In this document: in pieces, positions 16,451 through 25,804 of the stretch
How positions within the stretch are numbered: position 1 is the first letter of the stretch
Layout of the letters: the number at the start of each line of letters is the position of its first letter
Source: QFOX01 sp044237845
Lineage (GTDB): Bacteria > Pseudomonadota > Alphaproteobacteria > Rickettsiales > UBA3002
Length of the DNA: 64,000 nt
Direction of reading: 5' to 3'
Assembly (NCBI GenBank): GCA_044237845.1
Contig: JBIIEL010000002.1
Location: 1 to 64,000 of the forward strand
Position numbers and translations under genes: made by a program
The notes under the pieces: generated by a model
Database searches by the model: none
What the model was told of the DNA's origin: nothing
Seen by the model: only the letters and a program-made list of their open reading frames with translations

Positions 16451-19400
16451 TGCCTAAACGTACTGACATTAAATCCATCCTTATCATCGGCGCGGGGCCG
16501 ATTGTTATCGGGCAGGCGTGTGAGTTTGATTACTCCGGCACGCAGGCGGTGAAAACGCTGAAGGCCGAAGGCTTCCGTGTGATTCTCGTCAACAGTAACC
16601 CGGCGACGATTATGACCGACCCGGAGCTGGCGGACGCGACCTATATCGAGCCGATCACGCCGGAGTTCGTGGAGAAGATCATCGCGCGCGAACGGCCAGA
16701 TGCGCTGCTGCCGACCATGGGTGGCCAAACGGCGCTCAACTGCGCGAAGGCGCTGGCCGAGAGCGGCGTATTGAAGAAGTACAATGTAGAGCTGATCGGC
16801 GCGCAGCTTGAGAGCATCAACAAAGCGGAAGACCGTTTGCTGTTTGGTCAGGCGATGGCGAAAATCGGCCTCGCGGTGCCGAAGAACGTGGTGGTGAAAA
16901 CGCTCGACGAAGCGCGCGAGGCGATGAAAGAAATCGGCCTGCCTGCCATCATCCGCCCCAGCTTCACGATGGGTGGTTCCGGCGGCGGCATCGCCTATAA
17001 CCACGAGGAGTTTGAAGCGATTGTCGCGAGCGGGCTTGATGCTTCACCCGTCGGTGAGGTGATGATCGACGAGAGCGTGCTCGGCTGGAAAGAATACGAA
17101 ATGGAAGTGGTGCGCGATAAGGCAGATAACTGCATTATCGTGTGCAGCATTGAAAATATCGACCCGATGGGCGTACATACCGGCGACAGCATTACCGTTG
17201 CCCCGGCGCTGACGCTGACGGATAAAGAATACCAAATCATGCGCGATGCGAGCATCGCCGTGCTGCGCGAGATCGGCGTGGATACGGGCGGTTCCAACGT
17301 GCAGTTCGCGGTGAACCCCGAGAACGGACGCATGGTGGTGATCGAGATGAACCCGCGCGTGAGCCGGAGTTCCGCGCTGGCGTCGAAAGCGACGGGGTTC
17401 CCGATTGCGAAAGTCGCGGCGAAGCTGGCGGTGGGCTATACGCTCGATGAAATTCTCAATGACGTGACGAAGGCGACTCCGGCGAGCTTCGAGCCGACCA
17501 TCGATTATATCGTGACGAAAGTGCCGCGCTTCACGTTCGAGAAATTCCCCGGTGCGGAAGCGACGCTGACCACGGCGATGAAATCAGTCGGCGAGAGCAT
17601 GGCGATGGGGCGCAATTTCTGCGAGTCGCTGCAAAAGGCACTGCGCTCGCTGGAGACCGGCCTGACGGGGCTCGATGCGATTACGGTGGAAGGCGAGAAC
17701 GCACTCGACAGCGTGCGCAGCCGCTTGTCCATCGCCGCGCCGGATCGTTTGCTCGTGATTGGTCAGGCGCTCCGCCTCGGCATGAGCCACGAGGAAATTC
17801 ACCGCATCACCAAATATGACCCGTGGTTCCTCGCGCAGCTGCAACAGATTGTGGACGCAGAGAATTGGGTGAAGGCAAACGGTTTGCCGGAGGCGGCGGA
17901 GGATCTGCATCACCTCAAATCGCTCGGCTTCTCGGACAAGCAATTGGCGAAGTTAGTCGTCAGTCGTCAGTCGTCAGTCGTCAGCGAAAACGATGTACGC
18001 GCGCTGCGGCATAAGCTCGGGGTGCGCCCGGTGTTCAAACGGGTGGATACCTGCGCGGCGGAATTCGCCTCGCTCACGCCGTATATGTATTCGACGTACG
18101 AAGTCGTCAGTCGTCAGTCGTCAGTCGTCAGTGTAGAGAGCTGCGAAGCAGCGCCGACGGATCGTAAAAAGATCGTGATTCTGGGTGGTGGGCCAAACCG
18201 GATTGGTCAAGGGATTGAGTTCGATTATTGCTGTGTGCATGCTTCGTATGCACTGCGCGCACCACTCGACTCTCGACTCTCGACTCTCGACTCTCCTGCC
18301 TTCGAAACCATCATGATCAACTGCAACCCGGAAACGGTGTCGACGGATTATGATACCTCCGACCGCCTCTATTTCGAGCCGCTGACGGCGGAGGACGTGA
18401 TCGAGATTATCGAACGCGAAAAACAGAATGGCGAAGTGGTCGGCGCGATTGTGCAGTTCGGCGGGCAAACACCGCTGAAACTCGCCCATGCGCTGGAGAC
18501 AGCGGGCGTGCCGATCATTGGCACTTCGGTTGATTCGATTGATCTGGCCGAAGACCGCGAGCGTTTCCAGCAGTTGCTGATTTCGCTCAGCCTCAAGCAA
18601 CCGAAGAACGCAATTTGCAAACATATCGACGAGGTGCTGCCTGCGGCGGCGGCGATTGGCTACCCCGTGGTGGTGCGCCCGTCATACGTGCTCGGTGGCC
18701 GCGCGATGCGCATTATTCACGATGCTGAAACGCTGGCGAGCTACATCAAAGAACTGCTCAGCCTGTTTGGCGACGGGCCGATTCTGCTCGACTCCTACCT
18801 TCAGGACGCGATCGAGCTGGATGTGGATTGCCTCTCCGACGGCACGGAGTGTTTTGTCGCCGGCATTATGGAACATATCGAGGAAGCGGGCATTCACTCC
18901 GGCGATTCGGCCTGCTCGCTGCCGCCTTATTCGCTGCCGGATGCGGTGGTGGATGAGGTGCGTACGCAAACGATTGCGCTCGCCAAAGCACTGAAAGTGC
19001 GCGGGCTGATGAACGTGCAGTTCGCGGTGAAAGAAGGCGATATCTATATCATTGAGGTAAATCCGCGCGCGAGCCGCACCACGCCGTTCGTGGCGAAGGC
19101 AACCGGGATTCCGATTGCGAAAATCGCGGCGCGGTTGATGGCGGGTTCGTCGCTCGCGGAGTTCAACTTGCCGGATGACCGCGCGCATATGAAAGCCCTC
19201 GGCCATGTGGCGGTGAAAGAGGTGGTGTTTCCCTTCGCGCGCTTTGCCGGGGTGGATGTGATTCTGGGGCCGGAGATGAAATCGACCGGCGAGACGATGG
19301 GGCTCGACCGCAGCTTCGCCGCTGCGTTCGGCAAAGGGTTCGTCGCGGCGGGGTCCAGTTTGCCAAAGACGGGAACCGTGTTTTTATCCGTGAAAGACCG

Positions 19401-19797
19401 TGACAAAGGGGCCGCGAAATCCCTCGCGCGGGATCTGATGGCGCTGGGGTTTACGGTGGTCTGCACGCGCGGCACGGGGGAGTATTTGCAAGGCCAAGGC
19501 ATCGCGGTGGGCATCGTCAACAAGGTGCGCGAAGGGCGGCCACATATTGTCGACATTATGAAGGACGGCGGCATTCAGCTGGTGCTCAACACCACCGAGG
19601 GCGCGAAGGCGATTGCCGATTCCGCTGCGATTCGCCGCACGGCGCTGTTTGGCAAAATTCCGTATTCGACCACGCTTTCCGGCGCGCGGGCAATGGTGCA
19701 GGCGATGGCCGCACTGACGTCACTGCCCGGCGGGTTTGATGTTGCGCCGCTGCAGAGTTATTTCGCCAAAGGGGTAGGCAAAAAGGACGCGGCTTAG
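16450..19797 (+). CDS. carB: carbamoyl-phosphate synthase large subunit
   Basis: 1115 residues against 1073 in E. coli. Two ATP-grasp halves: IIGAGPIVIGQACEFDYSG starts the first and ILGGGPNRIGQGIEFDYC the second, followed by the C-terminal allosteric MGS-like domain. It makes carbamoyl phosphate from bicarbonate, ammonia and 2 ATP. Part of the extra length comes from three in-frame insertions of seven-base repeats, read as VVSRQSSVVS (twice) and LDSRLSTLDS, placed in loops before and inside the second half. The catalytic motifs around them are intact, so the protein is probably active. Confidence 0.95.
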   Translation: MPKRTDIKSILIIGAGPIVIGQACEFDYSGTQAVKTLKAEGFRVILVNSNPATIMTDPELADATYIEPITPEFVEKIIARERPDALLPTMGGQTALNCAKALAESGVLKKYNVELIGAQLESINKAEDRLLFGQAMAKIGLAVPKNVVVKTLDEAREAMKEIGLPAIIRPSFTMGGSGGGIAYNHEEFEAIVASGLDASPVGEVMIDESVLGWKEYEMEVVRDKADNCIIVCSIENIDPMGVHTGDSITVAPALTLTDKEYQIMRDASIAVLREIGVDTGGSNVQFAVNPENGRMVVIEMNPRVSRSSALASKATGFPIAKVAAKLAVGYTLDEILNDVTKATPASFEPTIDYIVTKVPRFTFEKFPGAEATLTTAMKSVGESMAMGRNFCESLQKALRSLETGLTGLDAITVEGENALDSVRSRLSIAAPDRLLVIGQALRLGMSHEEIHRITKYDPWFLAQLQQIVDAENWVKANGLPEAAEDLHHLKSLGFSDKQLAKLVVSRQSSVVSENDVRALRHKLGVRPVFKRVDTCAAEFASLTPYMYSTYEVVSRQSSVVSVESCEAAPTDRKKIVILGGGPNRIGQGIEFDYCCVHASYALRAPLDSRLSTLDSPAFETIMINCNPETVSTDYDTSDRLYFEPLTAEDVIEIIEREKQNGEVVGAIVQFGGQTPLKLAHALETAGVPIIGTSVDSIDLAEDRERFQQLLISLSLKQPKNAICKHIDEVLPAAAAIGYPVVVRPSYVLGGRAMRIIHDAETLASYIKELLSLFGDGPILLDSYLQDAIELDVDCLSDGTECFVAGIMEHIEEAGIHSGDSACSLPPYSLPDAVVDEVRTQTIALAKALKVRGLMNVQFAVKEGDIYIIEVNPRASRTTPFVAKATGIPIAKIAARLMAGSSLAEFNLPDDRAHMKALGHVAVKEVVFPFARFAGVDVILGPEMKSTGETMGLDRSFAAAFGKGFVAAGSSLPKTGTVFLSVKDRDKGAAKSLARDLMALGFTVVCTRGTGEYLQGQGIAVGIVNKVREGRPHIVDIMKDGGIQLVLNTTEGAKAIADSAAIRRTALFGKIPYSTTLSGARAMVQAMAALTSLPGGFDVAPLQSYFAKGVGKKDAA
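17955..18295. repeat. three in-frame heptanucleotide repeat tracts in carB
   Basis: 17955-17984 and 18102-18131 each hold four perfect AGTCGTC units; 18264-18295 holds about four TCTCGAC-type units. Because three heptads make 21 bases the frame can be kept, but gain or loss of one unit would shift it. The protein segments lie between conserved CarB blocks. Confidence 0.85.
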
Positions 19798-19806
19798 TAT
19801 ATCCTT

Positions 19807-19845
19807 GAAGAGGGCTCTTTGCCCCCTACGTTACGCACGATAATC
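19807..19845. repeat. palindromic element, family 1, short copy
   Basis: GAAGAGGGCTCTTTGCCCCC, then TACGTTACGCACGATAATC: the two ends of the family 1 element with the middle deleted. It lies just after the carB stop. Confidence 0.5.
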
Positions 19846-19927
19846 GCATAGGTGTGTGTACTAACATGCTTGCCTCGTGCGCGGGGGATGGCGTATAAGT
19901 GATGTTCTCACTGAAGGACGAAGACCA

Positions 19928-20401
19928 ATGGAAAAAATACCGATGACGGCCGTGGGATATGAGCGGCTGGAAAAAGAATTGAAGCAGCTCAAAAGCGTGG
20001 AACGCCCGGCGGTGATCGAGGCGATCAGCGAAGCGCGCGCGCACGGTGATTTGAAAGAGAATGCGGAATATCACGCGGCGAAAGAGAAGCAGAGCTTCAT
20101 CGAGGGGCGGATTATGGAGCTAGAGGCCATCATCAGCCGCGCGGAGGTGATTGATGTGGCAGCCATGAGCGGCGAGCATATCAAGTTCGGCGCGACGGTG
20201 ACGGTCATCGACGAAGAAAGCGAAGAGAAGCTGACCTATCAGCTGGTCTCGGATTCAGAAGCGGATATCAAGCGCGGGCTGATTTCGATTTCGGCACCGA
20301 TTGGCCGGGCGCTCATCGGCAAGAAAAAAGGCACCAGCGTGGAAGTGGCGACGCCCAAAGGCGCACGTTTCTACGAAGTGCTGCATGTGGAGTTTAAGTA
20401 A
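19928..20401 (+). CDS. greA: transcription elongation factor GreA
   Basis: 157 residues, the standard length. The N-terminal coiled coil includes ISEARAHGDLKENAEYHAAK with the acidic tip region used to rescue backtracked RNA polymerase; the C-terminal FKBP-like domain ends with GARFYEVLHVEF. AAGGA is about 10 nt upstream of the chosen ATG. It stands alone between carB and the ELM1 gene. Confidence 0.95.
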   Translation: MEKIPMTAVGYERLEKELKQLKSVERPAVIEAISEARAHGDLKENAEYHAAKEKQSFIEGRIMELEAIISRAEVIDVAAMSGEHIKFGATVTVIDEESEEKLTYQLVSDSEADIKRGLISISAPIGRALIGKKKGTSVEVATPKGARFYEVLHVEFK

Positions 20402-20423
20402 TGGGTTTGCTCCCGGCTATTTC

Positions 20424-20500
20424 TTATGAAGTCACCATGGAGCACCCTTCGCGGGCTGATGGCTCGCGAGGTCTACTGACCTCGCACGAGGTAACACAGA
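20424..20500. repeat. palindromic element, family 3
   Basis: CCATGGAGCACCCTTCGCGG and GCTGATGGCTCGC, followed by a small GACCTCGC hairpin. Related to the copies near 12598 and 35073. It occupies most of the greA-ELM1 gap. Confidence 0.45.
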
Positions 20501-20506
20501 GGTAAC

Positions 20507-21478
20507 ATGACGACCATCTGGGGACTGATTGACGACCGCACCGGCCATACGGGGCAGGTGCTCGGTGTGATAGGTAAGCTCGGCGTGCCCTATGTGCTAA
20601 AGCGGCTCGAATATAATGCGCTCGGCAACCTGTTGCCACCGTCGCTGCTGGGTGCGACCATGATGCAACTGAACAAAGAAATGAGCGCGCCGCTTGAGCC
20701 GCCTTATCCGCCGCTTGTCATCGCCTCGGGCAGACGCACATTGCCGGTGCTGCGCGCGATTAAAAAAGCATCCCCCACCACCAAAACCATCTACCTGATG
20801 TGGCCAGAAGTGCAGCGCGATGTCGATCTTATCGTGGTGCCAGAGCATGACCATGCACCGGATGGTGAGAACATTGTGAAAACACTGGCACCGCTGCATG
20901 CGGTGACGCCCGAAGCCCTTACCATCGCCCGTGCCGAATGGGAGCCACAGCTTGCACATCTGCCGCGGCCGTTTATCGGGCTGGTGATTGGCGGCAAAAC
21001 AAAGCTGGGTGATTATAGTGCCGCAGAATGGCATCAACTCATCAGCCGCGCGAGTAGTTTGGTGGGCGAGGGCACCTTGCTGATTACGACCAGTAGGCGC
21101 ACGCCGCCTGAGGCGCTCGAGATTTTTCTACCGTTGCTGCATACGCCTTATCTGCTACATCGCTGGGATCGCGATAAGGATAATCCCTATCTCGGCATTC
21201 TCGCGCTCGCCGATGCGATTGTGGTGACGGGCGATTCGCTCTCGATGTGTGCGGAGGCCTGCGTGCCAGGTGTGCCGGTGTTCATTTATGCCAGCCGCCA
21301 TGTTGCGCCACCAAAACATCTGGCGCTGCACAAGGCACTCTATCAGCGCGGTCTCGCGCATCCGCTCGATGCCAATGCCATGCTAGACTGGAAACCTACC
21401 GCTGTCGTGAGCGATGCAGAAAATGTTGCAAACGCAATCCGCACACGCTTTCCGGAGGCGTTTTTAGAAAATGTCTAG
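20507..21478 (+). CDS. ELM1-family (DUF1022) protein
   Basis: 323 residues. Starts TIWGLIDDRTGHTGQVLG; later PFIGLVIGGKTK and DAIVVTGDSLSMCAEAC are hallmarks of the bacterial relatives of plant mitochondrial fission factor ELM1. The fold resembles GT-B glycosyltransferases, and a role in cell envelope sugar transfer is often suggested, but no reaction is established. AGGTAA precedes the start. It converges on the pseudopilin genes with a 4-nt overlap of stop codons. Confidence 0.85.
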   Translation: MTTIWGLIDDRTGHTGQVLGVIGKLGVPYVLKRLEYNALGNLLPPSLLGATMMQLNKEMSAPLEPPYPPLVIASGRRTLPVLRAIKKASPTTKTIYLMWPEVQRDVDLIVVPEHDHAPDGENIVKTLAPLHAVTPEALTIARAEWEPQLAHLPRPFIGLVIGGKTKLGDYSAAEWHQLISRASSLVGEGTLLITTSRRTPPEALEIFLPLLHTPYLLHRWDRDKDNPYLGILALADAIVVTGDSLSMCAEACVPGVPVFIYASRHVAPPKHLALHKALYQRGLAHPLDANAMLDWKPTAVVSDAENVANAIRTRFPEAFLENV

Positions 21479-22251
21479 AGCCCCATCAGGAAACTTTGGT
21501 GGCAGACCTGCTCCGTGTTGCTGATGACATAACCGCTCACTGGGCTCGAAACACAATTGTAGCTCTCGTAATCTATATGATAGCCAATGATATTGCCGGT
21601 ATACGCGCTGCCATCGTCGGCTTTGGTATCGATATATTGCGCATCCTCAGGCGTATAACCGCCACCCATACCCTCGTCTCCCTCTTGCTCAGTACCGTCC
21701 GCAAGGCCAAGGGTGAGCGCGTTGGCGCCGACTGTGAACCAATTGACTGACCAGCTTGCGGGCGTTAGCCGTGATGCGGGAACATTCACGCCGGGCGCAA
21801 ACATCGTCGGCCCCAAGGTCTGCAGCCCCGTATAAAATCCCTCAATCAGCCCTGCGTTGGATAAATGTTGCCAGAAGCGCACGCGTTCTTTCTCAGAGGC
21901 CACGGTGTTCTCACCGAGCCTCCCGTTACCGTCGCCGTTGCAGGTGAGTTGGCCATCGTAAAGCGTTGCTGCCAGACATGACGCATCCACCCCATCGGCC
22001 GTGCCGCCGCTCAAAGGTCCCCAGTAGCGAACGGCATTGCGCATATCGCCGGGCAAGGCGCGGTATTGATCTTTGAAAGCAACCGTGGCAGCGCGGTATT
22101 TCTGTGATTCCGTAATAGCGTGGTTCAGCTTAGTCGTGTGGATTAGCGCGCGCCCCACCAACACACCACCGACCAATAAGCCGATAATGACCAGTACAAT
22201 GGCAATTTCAACAAGGGTGAAGCCGTGACGATATGTACTGTTCTGTTTCAT
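21475..22251 (-). CDS. type IV pilin-like protein (pseudopilin) 2
   Basis: 258 residues. After a short basic leader the prepilin motif GFTLVEIAIVLVIIGLLVGG has the Gly cleavage site, Phe+1 and Glu+5 needed for PilD-type processing. The body (YRALPGDMRNAVRYWGP, FWQHLSNAGLIEGFY) is clearly paralogous to the gene directly upstream. The exported globular part has paired cysteines. The start overlaps the upstream stop (TAATG), so the two are coupled. No pilus or secretion ATPase is in the window, so the assembly machine is elsewhere. Confidence 0.85.
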   Translation of the reverse strand: MKQNSTYRHGFTLVEIAIVLVIIGLLVGGVLVGRALIHTTKLNHAITESQKYRAATVAFKDQYRALPGDMRNAVRYWGPLSGGTADGVDASCLAATLYDGQLTCNGDGNGRLGENTVASEKERVRFWQHLSNAGLIEGFYTGLQTLGPTMFAPGVNVPASRLTPASWSVNWFTVGANALTLGLADGTEQEGDEGMGGGYTPEDAQYIDTKADDGSAYTGNIIGYHIDYESYNCVSSPVSGYVISNTEQVCHQSFLMGL

Positions 22252-23063
22252 TAGTACCCCGTAAGGAAGAAGAGATGACAAGCTACTTGGGCATTGGCAC
22301 TATCATAGATAAAATCAAATCCGGTGGTGCCAGGAAGGACGCAGTCCGGGTAGTCCCAAGAGTTTGAAGTGACAATCGTGCCAGAACTGGGCACCCCATC
22401 GTCTGTCTTCACATCAATATTATAGGCATCCAAACCCGTTAGAACGCCGCCCCATCCTGGTGTAGGCATTGAAGTAGGGTCAACACCTGACCCGAAGGCC
22501 AAGTAATTATTCCACACGGCCTCAAATTCAATCATAGTTAGTGTGGTAGGTGGACGCCAATTTATGGACCAGCCAGCGGTTGGCAATTTAGAAACCGGAA
22601 CATTGGTACCGGGAACAATGACATCGGTTGCATCGGCTATGCCGGAAAAACGACCTCCAATCAACTCTGCATTGGCGAGATGCTGCCAGAAGCGGTAGTT
22701 TTCCGGATCGTCCCCGGTTGTTATATCAATGCCTACCTGCCCATTACCATTTCCGTTGCATGTGGCAGTTGTGGTGCTGGGGGTGGTGAGGGCCTGGCAT
22801 GTGGCATCAACCCCTTCAGTAGTGCTGCCTGCGGCGGCACCCCAGAAGCTGACGGCGTTGGCCATATCGCCGGGGAGTGCATAATATTTATCGCGAAAGG
22901 TACCCATGGCGGCGGTATATTTTGCTGCCTCACGCGGCACCGCTTGCAAATGTGACGCATGAATGAGGTCTTTTCCAACCAGCACGCCGCCGACCAGCAG
23001 ACCGATGATTACCAGCACAACGGCTGCCTCAATCAGCGTAAAACCGTGACGCGCGCGCGGCAT
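22251..23063 (-). CDS. type IV pilin-like protein (pseudopilin) 1
   Basis: 270 residues from MPRARHGFTLIEAAV, chosen for the short leader and the upstream AAGGGGGGG. The prepilin peptidase site precedes FTLIE, with a hydrophobic helix VVLVIIGLLVGGVLVGKDL. Shared blocks with the following gene (YYALPGDMANAVSFWG, RFWQHLANAEL) show a tandem duplication. It is probably a minor pilin or pseudopilin anchored in the inner membrane before assembly. GNGNGQVG may form a metal-binding turn. Confidence 0.85.
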   Translation of the reverse strand: MPRARHGFTLIEAAVVLVIIGLLVGGVLVGKDLIHASHLQAVPREAAKYTAAMGTFRDKYYALPGDMANAVSFWGAAAGSTTEGVDATCQALTTPSTTTATCNGNGNGQVGIDITTGDDPENYRFWQHLANAELIGGRFSGIADATDVIVPGTNVPVSKLPTAGWSINWRPPTTLTMIEFEAVWNNYLAFGSGVDPTSMPTPGWGGVLTGLDAYNIDVKTDDGVPSSGTIVTSNSWDYPDCVLPGTTGFDFIYDSANAQVACHLFFLTGY

Positions 23064-23098
23064 AGAGCCCCCCCTTACATGATGCAAGAGAGTATACC

Positions 23099-24346
23099 CT
23101 AGTCGTGCTTTTGAATCCAGTCGGTAATGACGGGACGCACCTGCTCGCGCCATTTGCGACCGTTGAAGATGCCATAATGCCCCACTCCGGCAGCGAGGTG
23201 GTATTTTTTCTTGGCGGCGGCAAGGTTGGTCGCGATCTCGAGCGCGGCTTTGGTCTGGCCGATGCCGGAGATATCATCCAGTTCGCCCTCGATGGTGAGG
23301 ATGGCGGTTTTGGTAATCGCATCCGGCCGCACGCGCTGCTCATAATGGTAAAAATGCCCATCCGGCAGCGAGTGTTTGTGGAACACTTCCTCGATCGTCT
23401 GCAGGTAATATTCCGCCGGCAAATCCGCCACGGCGAGATATTCGTTATAGAAGTCGCGGTGCGCTTTGGCCTTCTCGCCATCGCCGACGACGAGATGGTT
23501 GAACAGCTCCACATGCGCGTCTTTATGGCGCTCGAAATTCATGCTCATGAAGCCCGCAAGCTGCAGGAATCCAGGGTACACCCGGCGCATAAAGCCCGGA
23601 TGGTTGAGCGGCACGCGGCTGATCACGTTGCTCTCGAACCACTCGATGGAGTGTTCTTTGCTGAACTGATTCACTTTGGTCGGCGCTTTGCGCGTATCGA
23701 CCGGCCCGCCCATCAGCGTCATGGTGAGGGGGGTGCAGGGGTCTTTGATGTCGTTCATGATGGCGACCGCCGCGAGCAGCGGCACCGAAGGCTGGCACAC
23801 CGCCAGCGTATGCGCGCCGGGGCCAATGAAACGCAGGAATTCGAGCACGTAGTCAACATAGGTATCGAGGTTGAACTCGCCCTTATAGAGCGGCACGTCG
23901 CGCCCGTTCGCCCAGTCGGTGATATAGACATCGTGATGCGGCAGGAACGCCTCGACCGTGCCGCGCAGCAGTGTGGCGTAGTGGCCGGACATCGGCGCCA
24001 CGATCAGCAGTTTCTGGCTGTGTTTGGGGTGTTTGCCGGAGCGCTTGAACTGGCGCAGGTTACAGAAGGCTTTCTCGAGCACCACTTCGTCCCACACATC
24101 CACATGGTGGTGGCCGATATTGGTATAGGTGAGGTTGAAAGCGGGTTTCGGATATTCCTGCGTGATGCGCTCCACCAGCTCACCGGCGGCGGCAATTTTG
24201 CGCCCGGCATCCGTATAGGCCAGCGGGTTCATCGGGTTGTTGAACAGATGCTTGGTGGCATTCGCCATCATCCGCGTCGGCGCGAGGCTCGCTTGCGACA
24301 TTTCCTTGAGGCTATAAAGACCAGCATTTTCAAAAATTGAAGTCAT
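23099..24346 (-). CDS. phaZ: intracellular polyhydroxyalkanoate depolymerase
   Basis: 415 residues from MTSIFENAGLYSLKEM; AAGGTAAG is 6 nt upstream, so a longer form by 17 residues is not favoured. An alpha/beta hydrolase of the PhaZ1 type: the nucleophile is the Cys in AVCQPSVPLLA, as in R. eutropha PhaZ1, with a late GVGHYGIFNGRKW supplying the His. It breaks down PHB granules inside the cell. A phasin gene lies 4.4 kb away, so the organism stores PHB; the synthase is outside the window. Confidence 0.9.
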   Translation of the reverse strand: MTSIFENAGLYSLKEMSQASLAPTRMMANATKHLFNNPMNPLAYTDAGRKIAAAGELVERITQEYPKPAFNLTYTNIGHHHVDVWDEVVLEKAFCNLRQFKRSGKHPKHSQKLLIVAPMSGHYATLLRGTVEAFLPHHDVYITDWANGRDVPLYKGEFNLDTYVDYVLEFLRFIGPGAHTLAVCQPSVPLLAAVAIMNDIKDPCTPLTMTLMGGPVDTRKAPTKVNQFSKEHSIEWFESNVISRVPLNHPGFMRRVYPGFLQLAGFMSMNFERHKDAHVELFNHLVVGDGEKAKAHRDFYNEYLAVADLPAEYYLQTIEEVFHKHSLPDGHFYHYEQRVRPDAITKTAILTIEGELDDISGIGQTKAALEIATNLAAAKKKYHLAAGVGHYGIFNGRKWREQVRPVITDWIQKHD

Positions 24347-24396
24347 GGGGCTTACCTTGGTTGTCTGTTTTGGCGGTTTCATGGTGCGATCACTCA

Positions 24397-24706
24397 CCGC
24401 TCATCTTCAGAATAACAGAGAAGGATAAACAAACCGTTAATGCCCATCATTATTCTGAAACCCCTGTATCTGGTAGTATGCAGTGCAACATACCACAACC
24501 CATAGCAGGATTGAAAGTTGTGATGTGGGGAAGGGCTACTCGCGCGGAGGTGGTGGTTAGTGCGGTGGCGTTTTGGGGAATGGCGCACCCGAGACGATTG
24601 ACTCGGGTCTCCTGACCCTCGCCCTACGGGTTCCTCGCACTGCTCGGAATCCAAAACGCCTCCTGGCGTTTTGTCGAACGCCGTTCTCATCGTTCGGTCG
24701 CAGAGG
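24397..24706. other. gap with palindromic remnants and a tRNA-Arg 3' end copy
   Basis: No credible gene. 24581-24599 repeats the last 19 bases of the tRNA-Arg gene. 24603-24700 holds several short inverted repeats (AAAACGCC/GGCGTTTT and CCCGAGA/TCTCGGG on the minus strand). It looks like a site of past insertion or duplication around the tRNA. Confidence 0.45.
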
Positions 24707-24745
24707 CCAATGGATAAGGGGAGAAAGAACCCCCTTATCCATTGG
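24707..24745. repeat. long hairpin at the 3' end of tRNA-Arg
   Basis: CCAATGGATAAGGGG pairs with CCCCTTATCCATTGG across a 9-base loop. One arm ends in the CCA of the tRNA itself. It can serve as a terminator or processing signal for the tRNA transcript. Confidence 0.6.
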
Positions 24746-24819
24746 CGCACCCGAGACGATTCGAACGTCCGACCTTTGCCTTCGGAGGGCAACGCTCTAT
24801 CCAGCTGAGCTACGGGTGC
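24743..24819 (-). tRNA. tRNA-Arg(CCG)
   Basis: Full cloverleaf on the minus strand: acceptor GCACCCG/CGGGTGC, D arm GCTC/GAGC, anticodon loop CTCCGAA (anticodon CCG, reads CGG), T loop TTCGAAT, discriminator G and encoded CCA. Confidence 0.93.
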
Positions 24820-24939
24820 GTGCGGGCTACATACTAAGTACTGCGCGGGCAAACAAGCTATTTTCTGACGGAGCGACCTTTGCGTTGGCTCGCGATGCTC
24901 GCCCCCTTACTAAGCTCACTGCGTTCGCTAAGCGTCGGG

Positions 24940-24983
24940 TCGGAGGGCAACGCTCTATCCAGCTGAGCTACGGGTGCGTGCGG
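24940..24983 (-). repeat. partial copy of tRNA-Arg, 5' half
   Basis: 44 bases identical to 24782-24825: the 5' acceptor strand, D arm and anticodon stem up to CCGA in the anticodon loop, plus a few upstream bases. The copy breaks off inside the anticodon loop, so it is not a functional tRNA. A break at that point is typical of integrase crossover sites. Confidence 0.7.
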
Positions 24984-25066
24984 CCTTCATAGCCGTTCAG
25001 GGCGGCGCTGCAAATGTTTTTGTGCCCCACCGTTGACGGGGGCGTGTGCTGCTCTATGCTCACCGT

Positions 25067-25804
25067 ATGAAAAAACCCACCACATTGATTACTGGCGCCG
25101 GGGTGCGCATCGGGGCGGAGATTGCGCGGCACCTTGCGGCGCACGGGCATGATTTGGTGCTGCATTACCATAATTCCAAGGCCGAGGCCGAAGCGCTCGC
25201 CGCCGATTTACGGGCGGCGCATGGGGCGACGGTAACGTTGGTGATGGCCGACCTAGAGGACAGCGAGGCGCTCGCGCAGTTCTGGGATGGGCTGCCCAAG
25301 GTCACGACGCTGATTCATAACGCGGCGCGGTTCATGCGTGATGATATGGCGAGTGCGACGGCGCGCGGCTTGCGTAGCCATCTTGCGGTCAACCTCGAAG
25401 CGCCGTTGCTGCTCGCGCAGGGGTTTCTTGCGCAGCTGCCAGCGGGTGAGGTGGGCGACATTATTATCCTTGGTGATGGCAGCAAAGGCTGGAGCATCGC
25501 GCCGGAATTTTTCACCTATGCCGTGAGCAAACTGGCGTGGGAATCCGTCATCGACCTGCTCGCCGCTGCGGTGGCACCGCGCGCGCGGGCGAACGTGATC
25601 GCCCTCGCCCCGACGCTGCCGAATGCGCGCGAAACAGAGGCGATGTATGCGCGCCTCGCGAGCCACGCGCCGCTTAAACGCAACAGCTCCACACAGGAAG
25701 TCTGCTCGGCGATTGATTTCCTGCGCGCCAGCCCCGGCGTGACGGGGCAGACCATCTCGCTCGCGGCGGGCTTCGGCCTCGCCACCAAGCGGCCTGCCGT
25801 ATGA
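25067..25804 (+). CDS. short-chain dehydrogenase, pteridine-reductase-like
   Basis: 245 residues. The cofactor loop is TGAGVRIG, the TGxxxRxG form seen in pteridine reductase PTR1 and E. coli FolM rather than the common TGxxxGIG; the Arg favours NADPH. The catalytic YAVSK is present, as is the NHAAR-like segment IHNAARF. A role in dihydropterin or dihydrofolate reduction is likely but not proven. The stop overlaps the uvrC start (ATGA). It begins a uvrC-proC gene row. Confidence 0.8.
   Translation: MKKPTTLITGAGVRIGAEIARHLAAHGHDLVLHYHNSKAEAEALAADLRAAHGATVTLVMADLEDSEALAQFWDGLPKVTTLIHNAARFMRDDMASATARGLRSHLAVNLEAPLLLAQGFLAQLPAGEVGDIIILGDGSKGWSIAPEFFTYAVSKLAWESVIDLLAAAVAPRARANVIALAPTLPNARETEAMYARLASHAPLKRNSSTQEVCSAIDFLRASPGVTGQTISLAAGFGLATKRPAV

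Noticed and set aside
17955..18295. CRISPR array
   Set aside because: Seven-base units without spacers, in frame in carB; no cas genes in the window.
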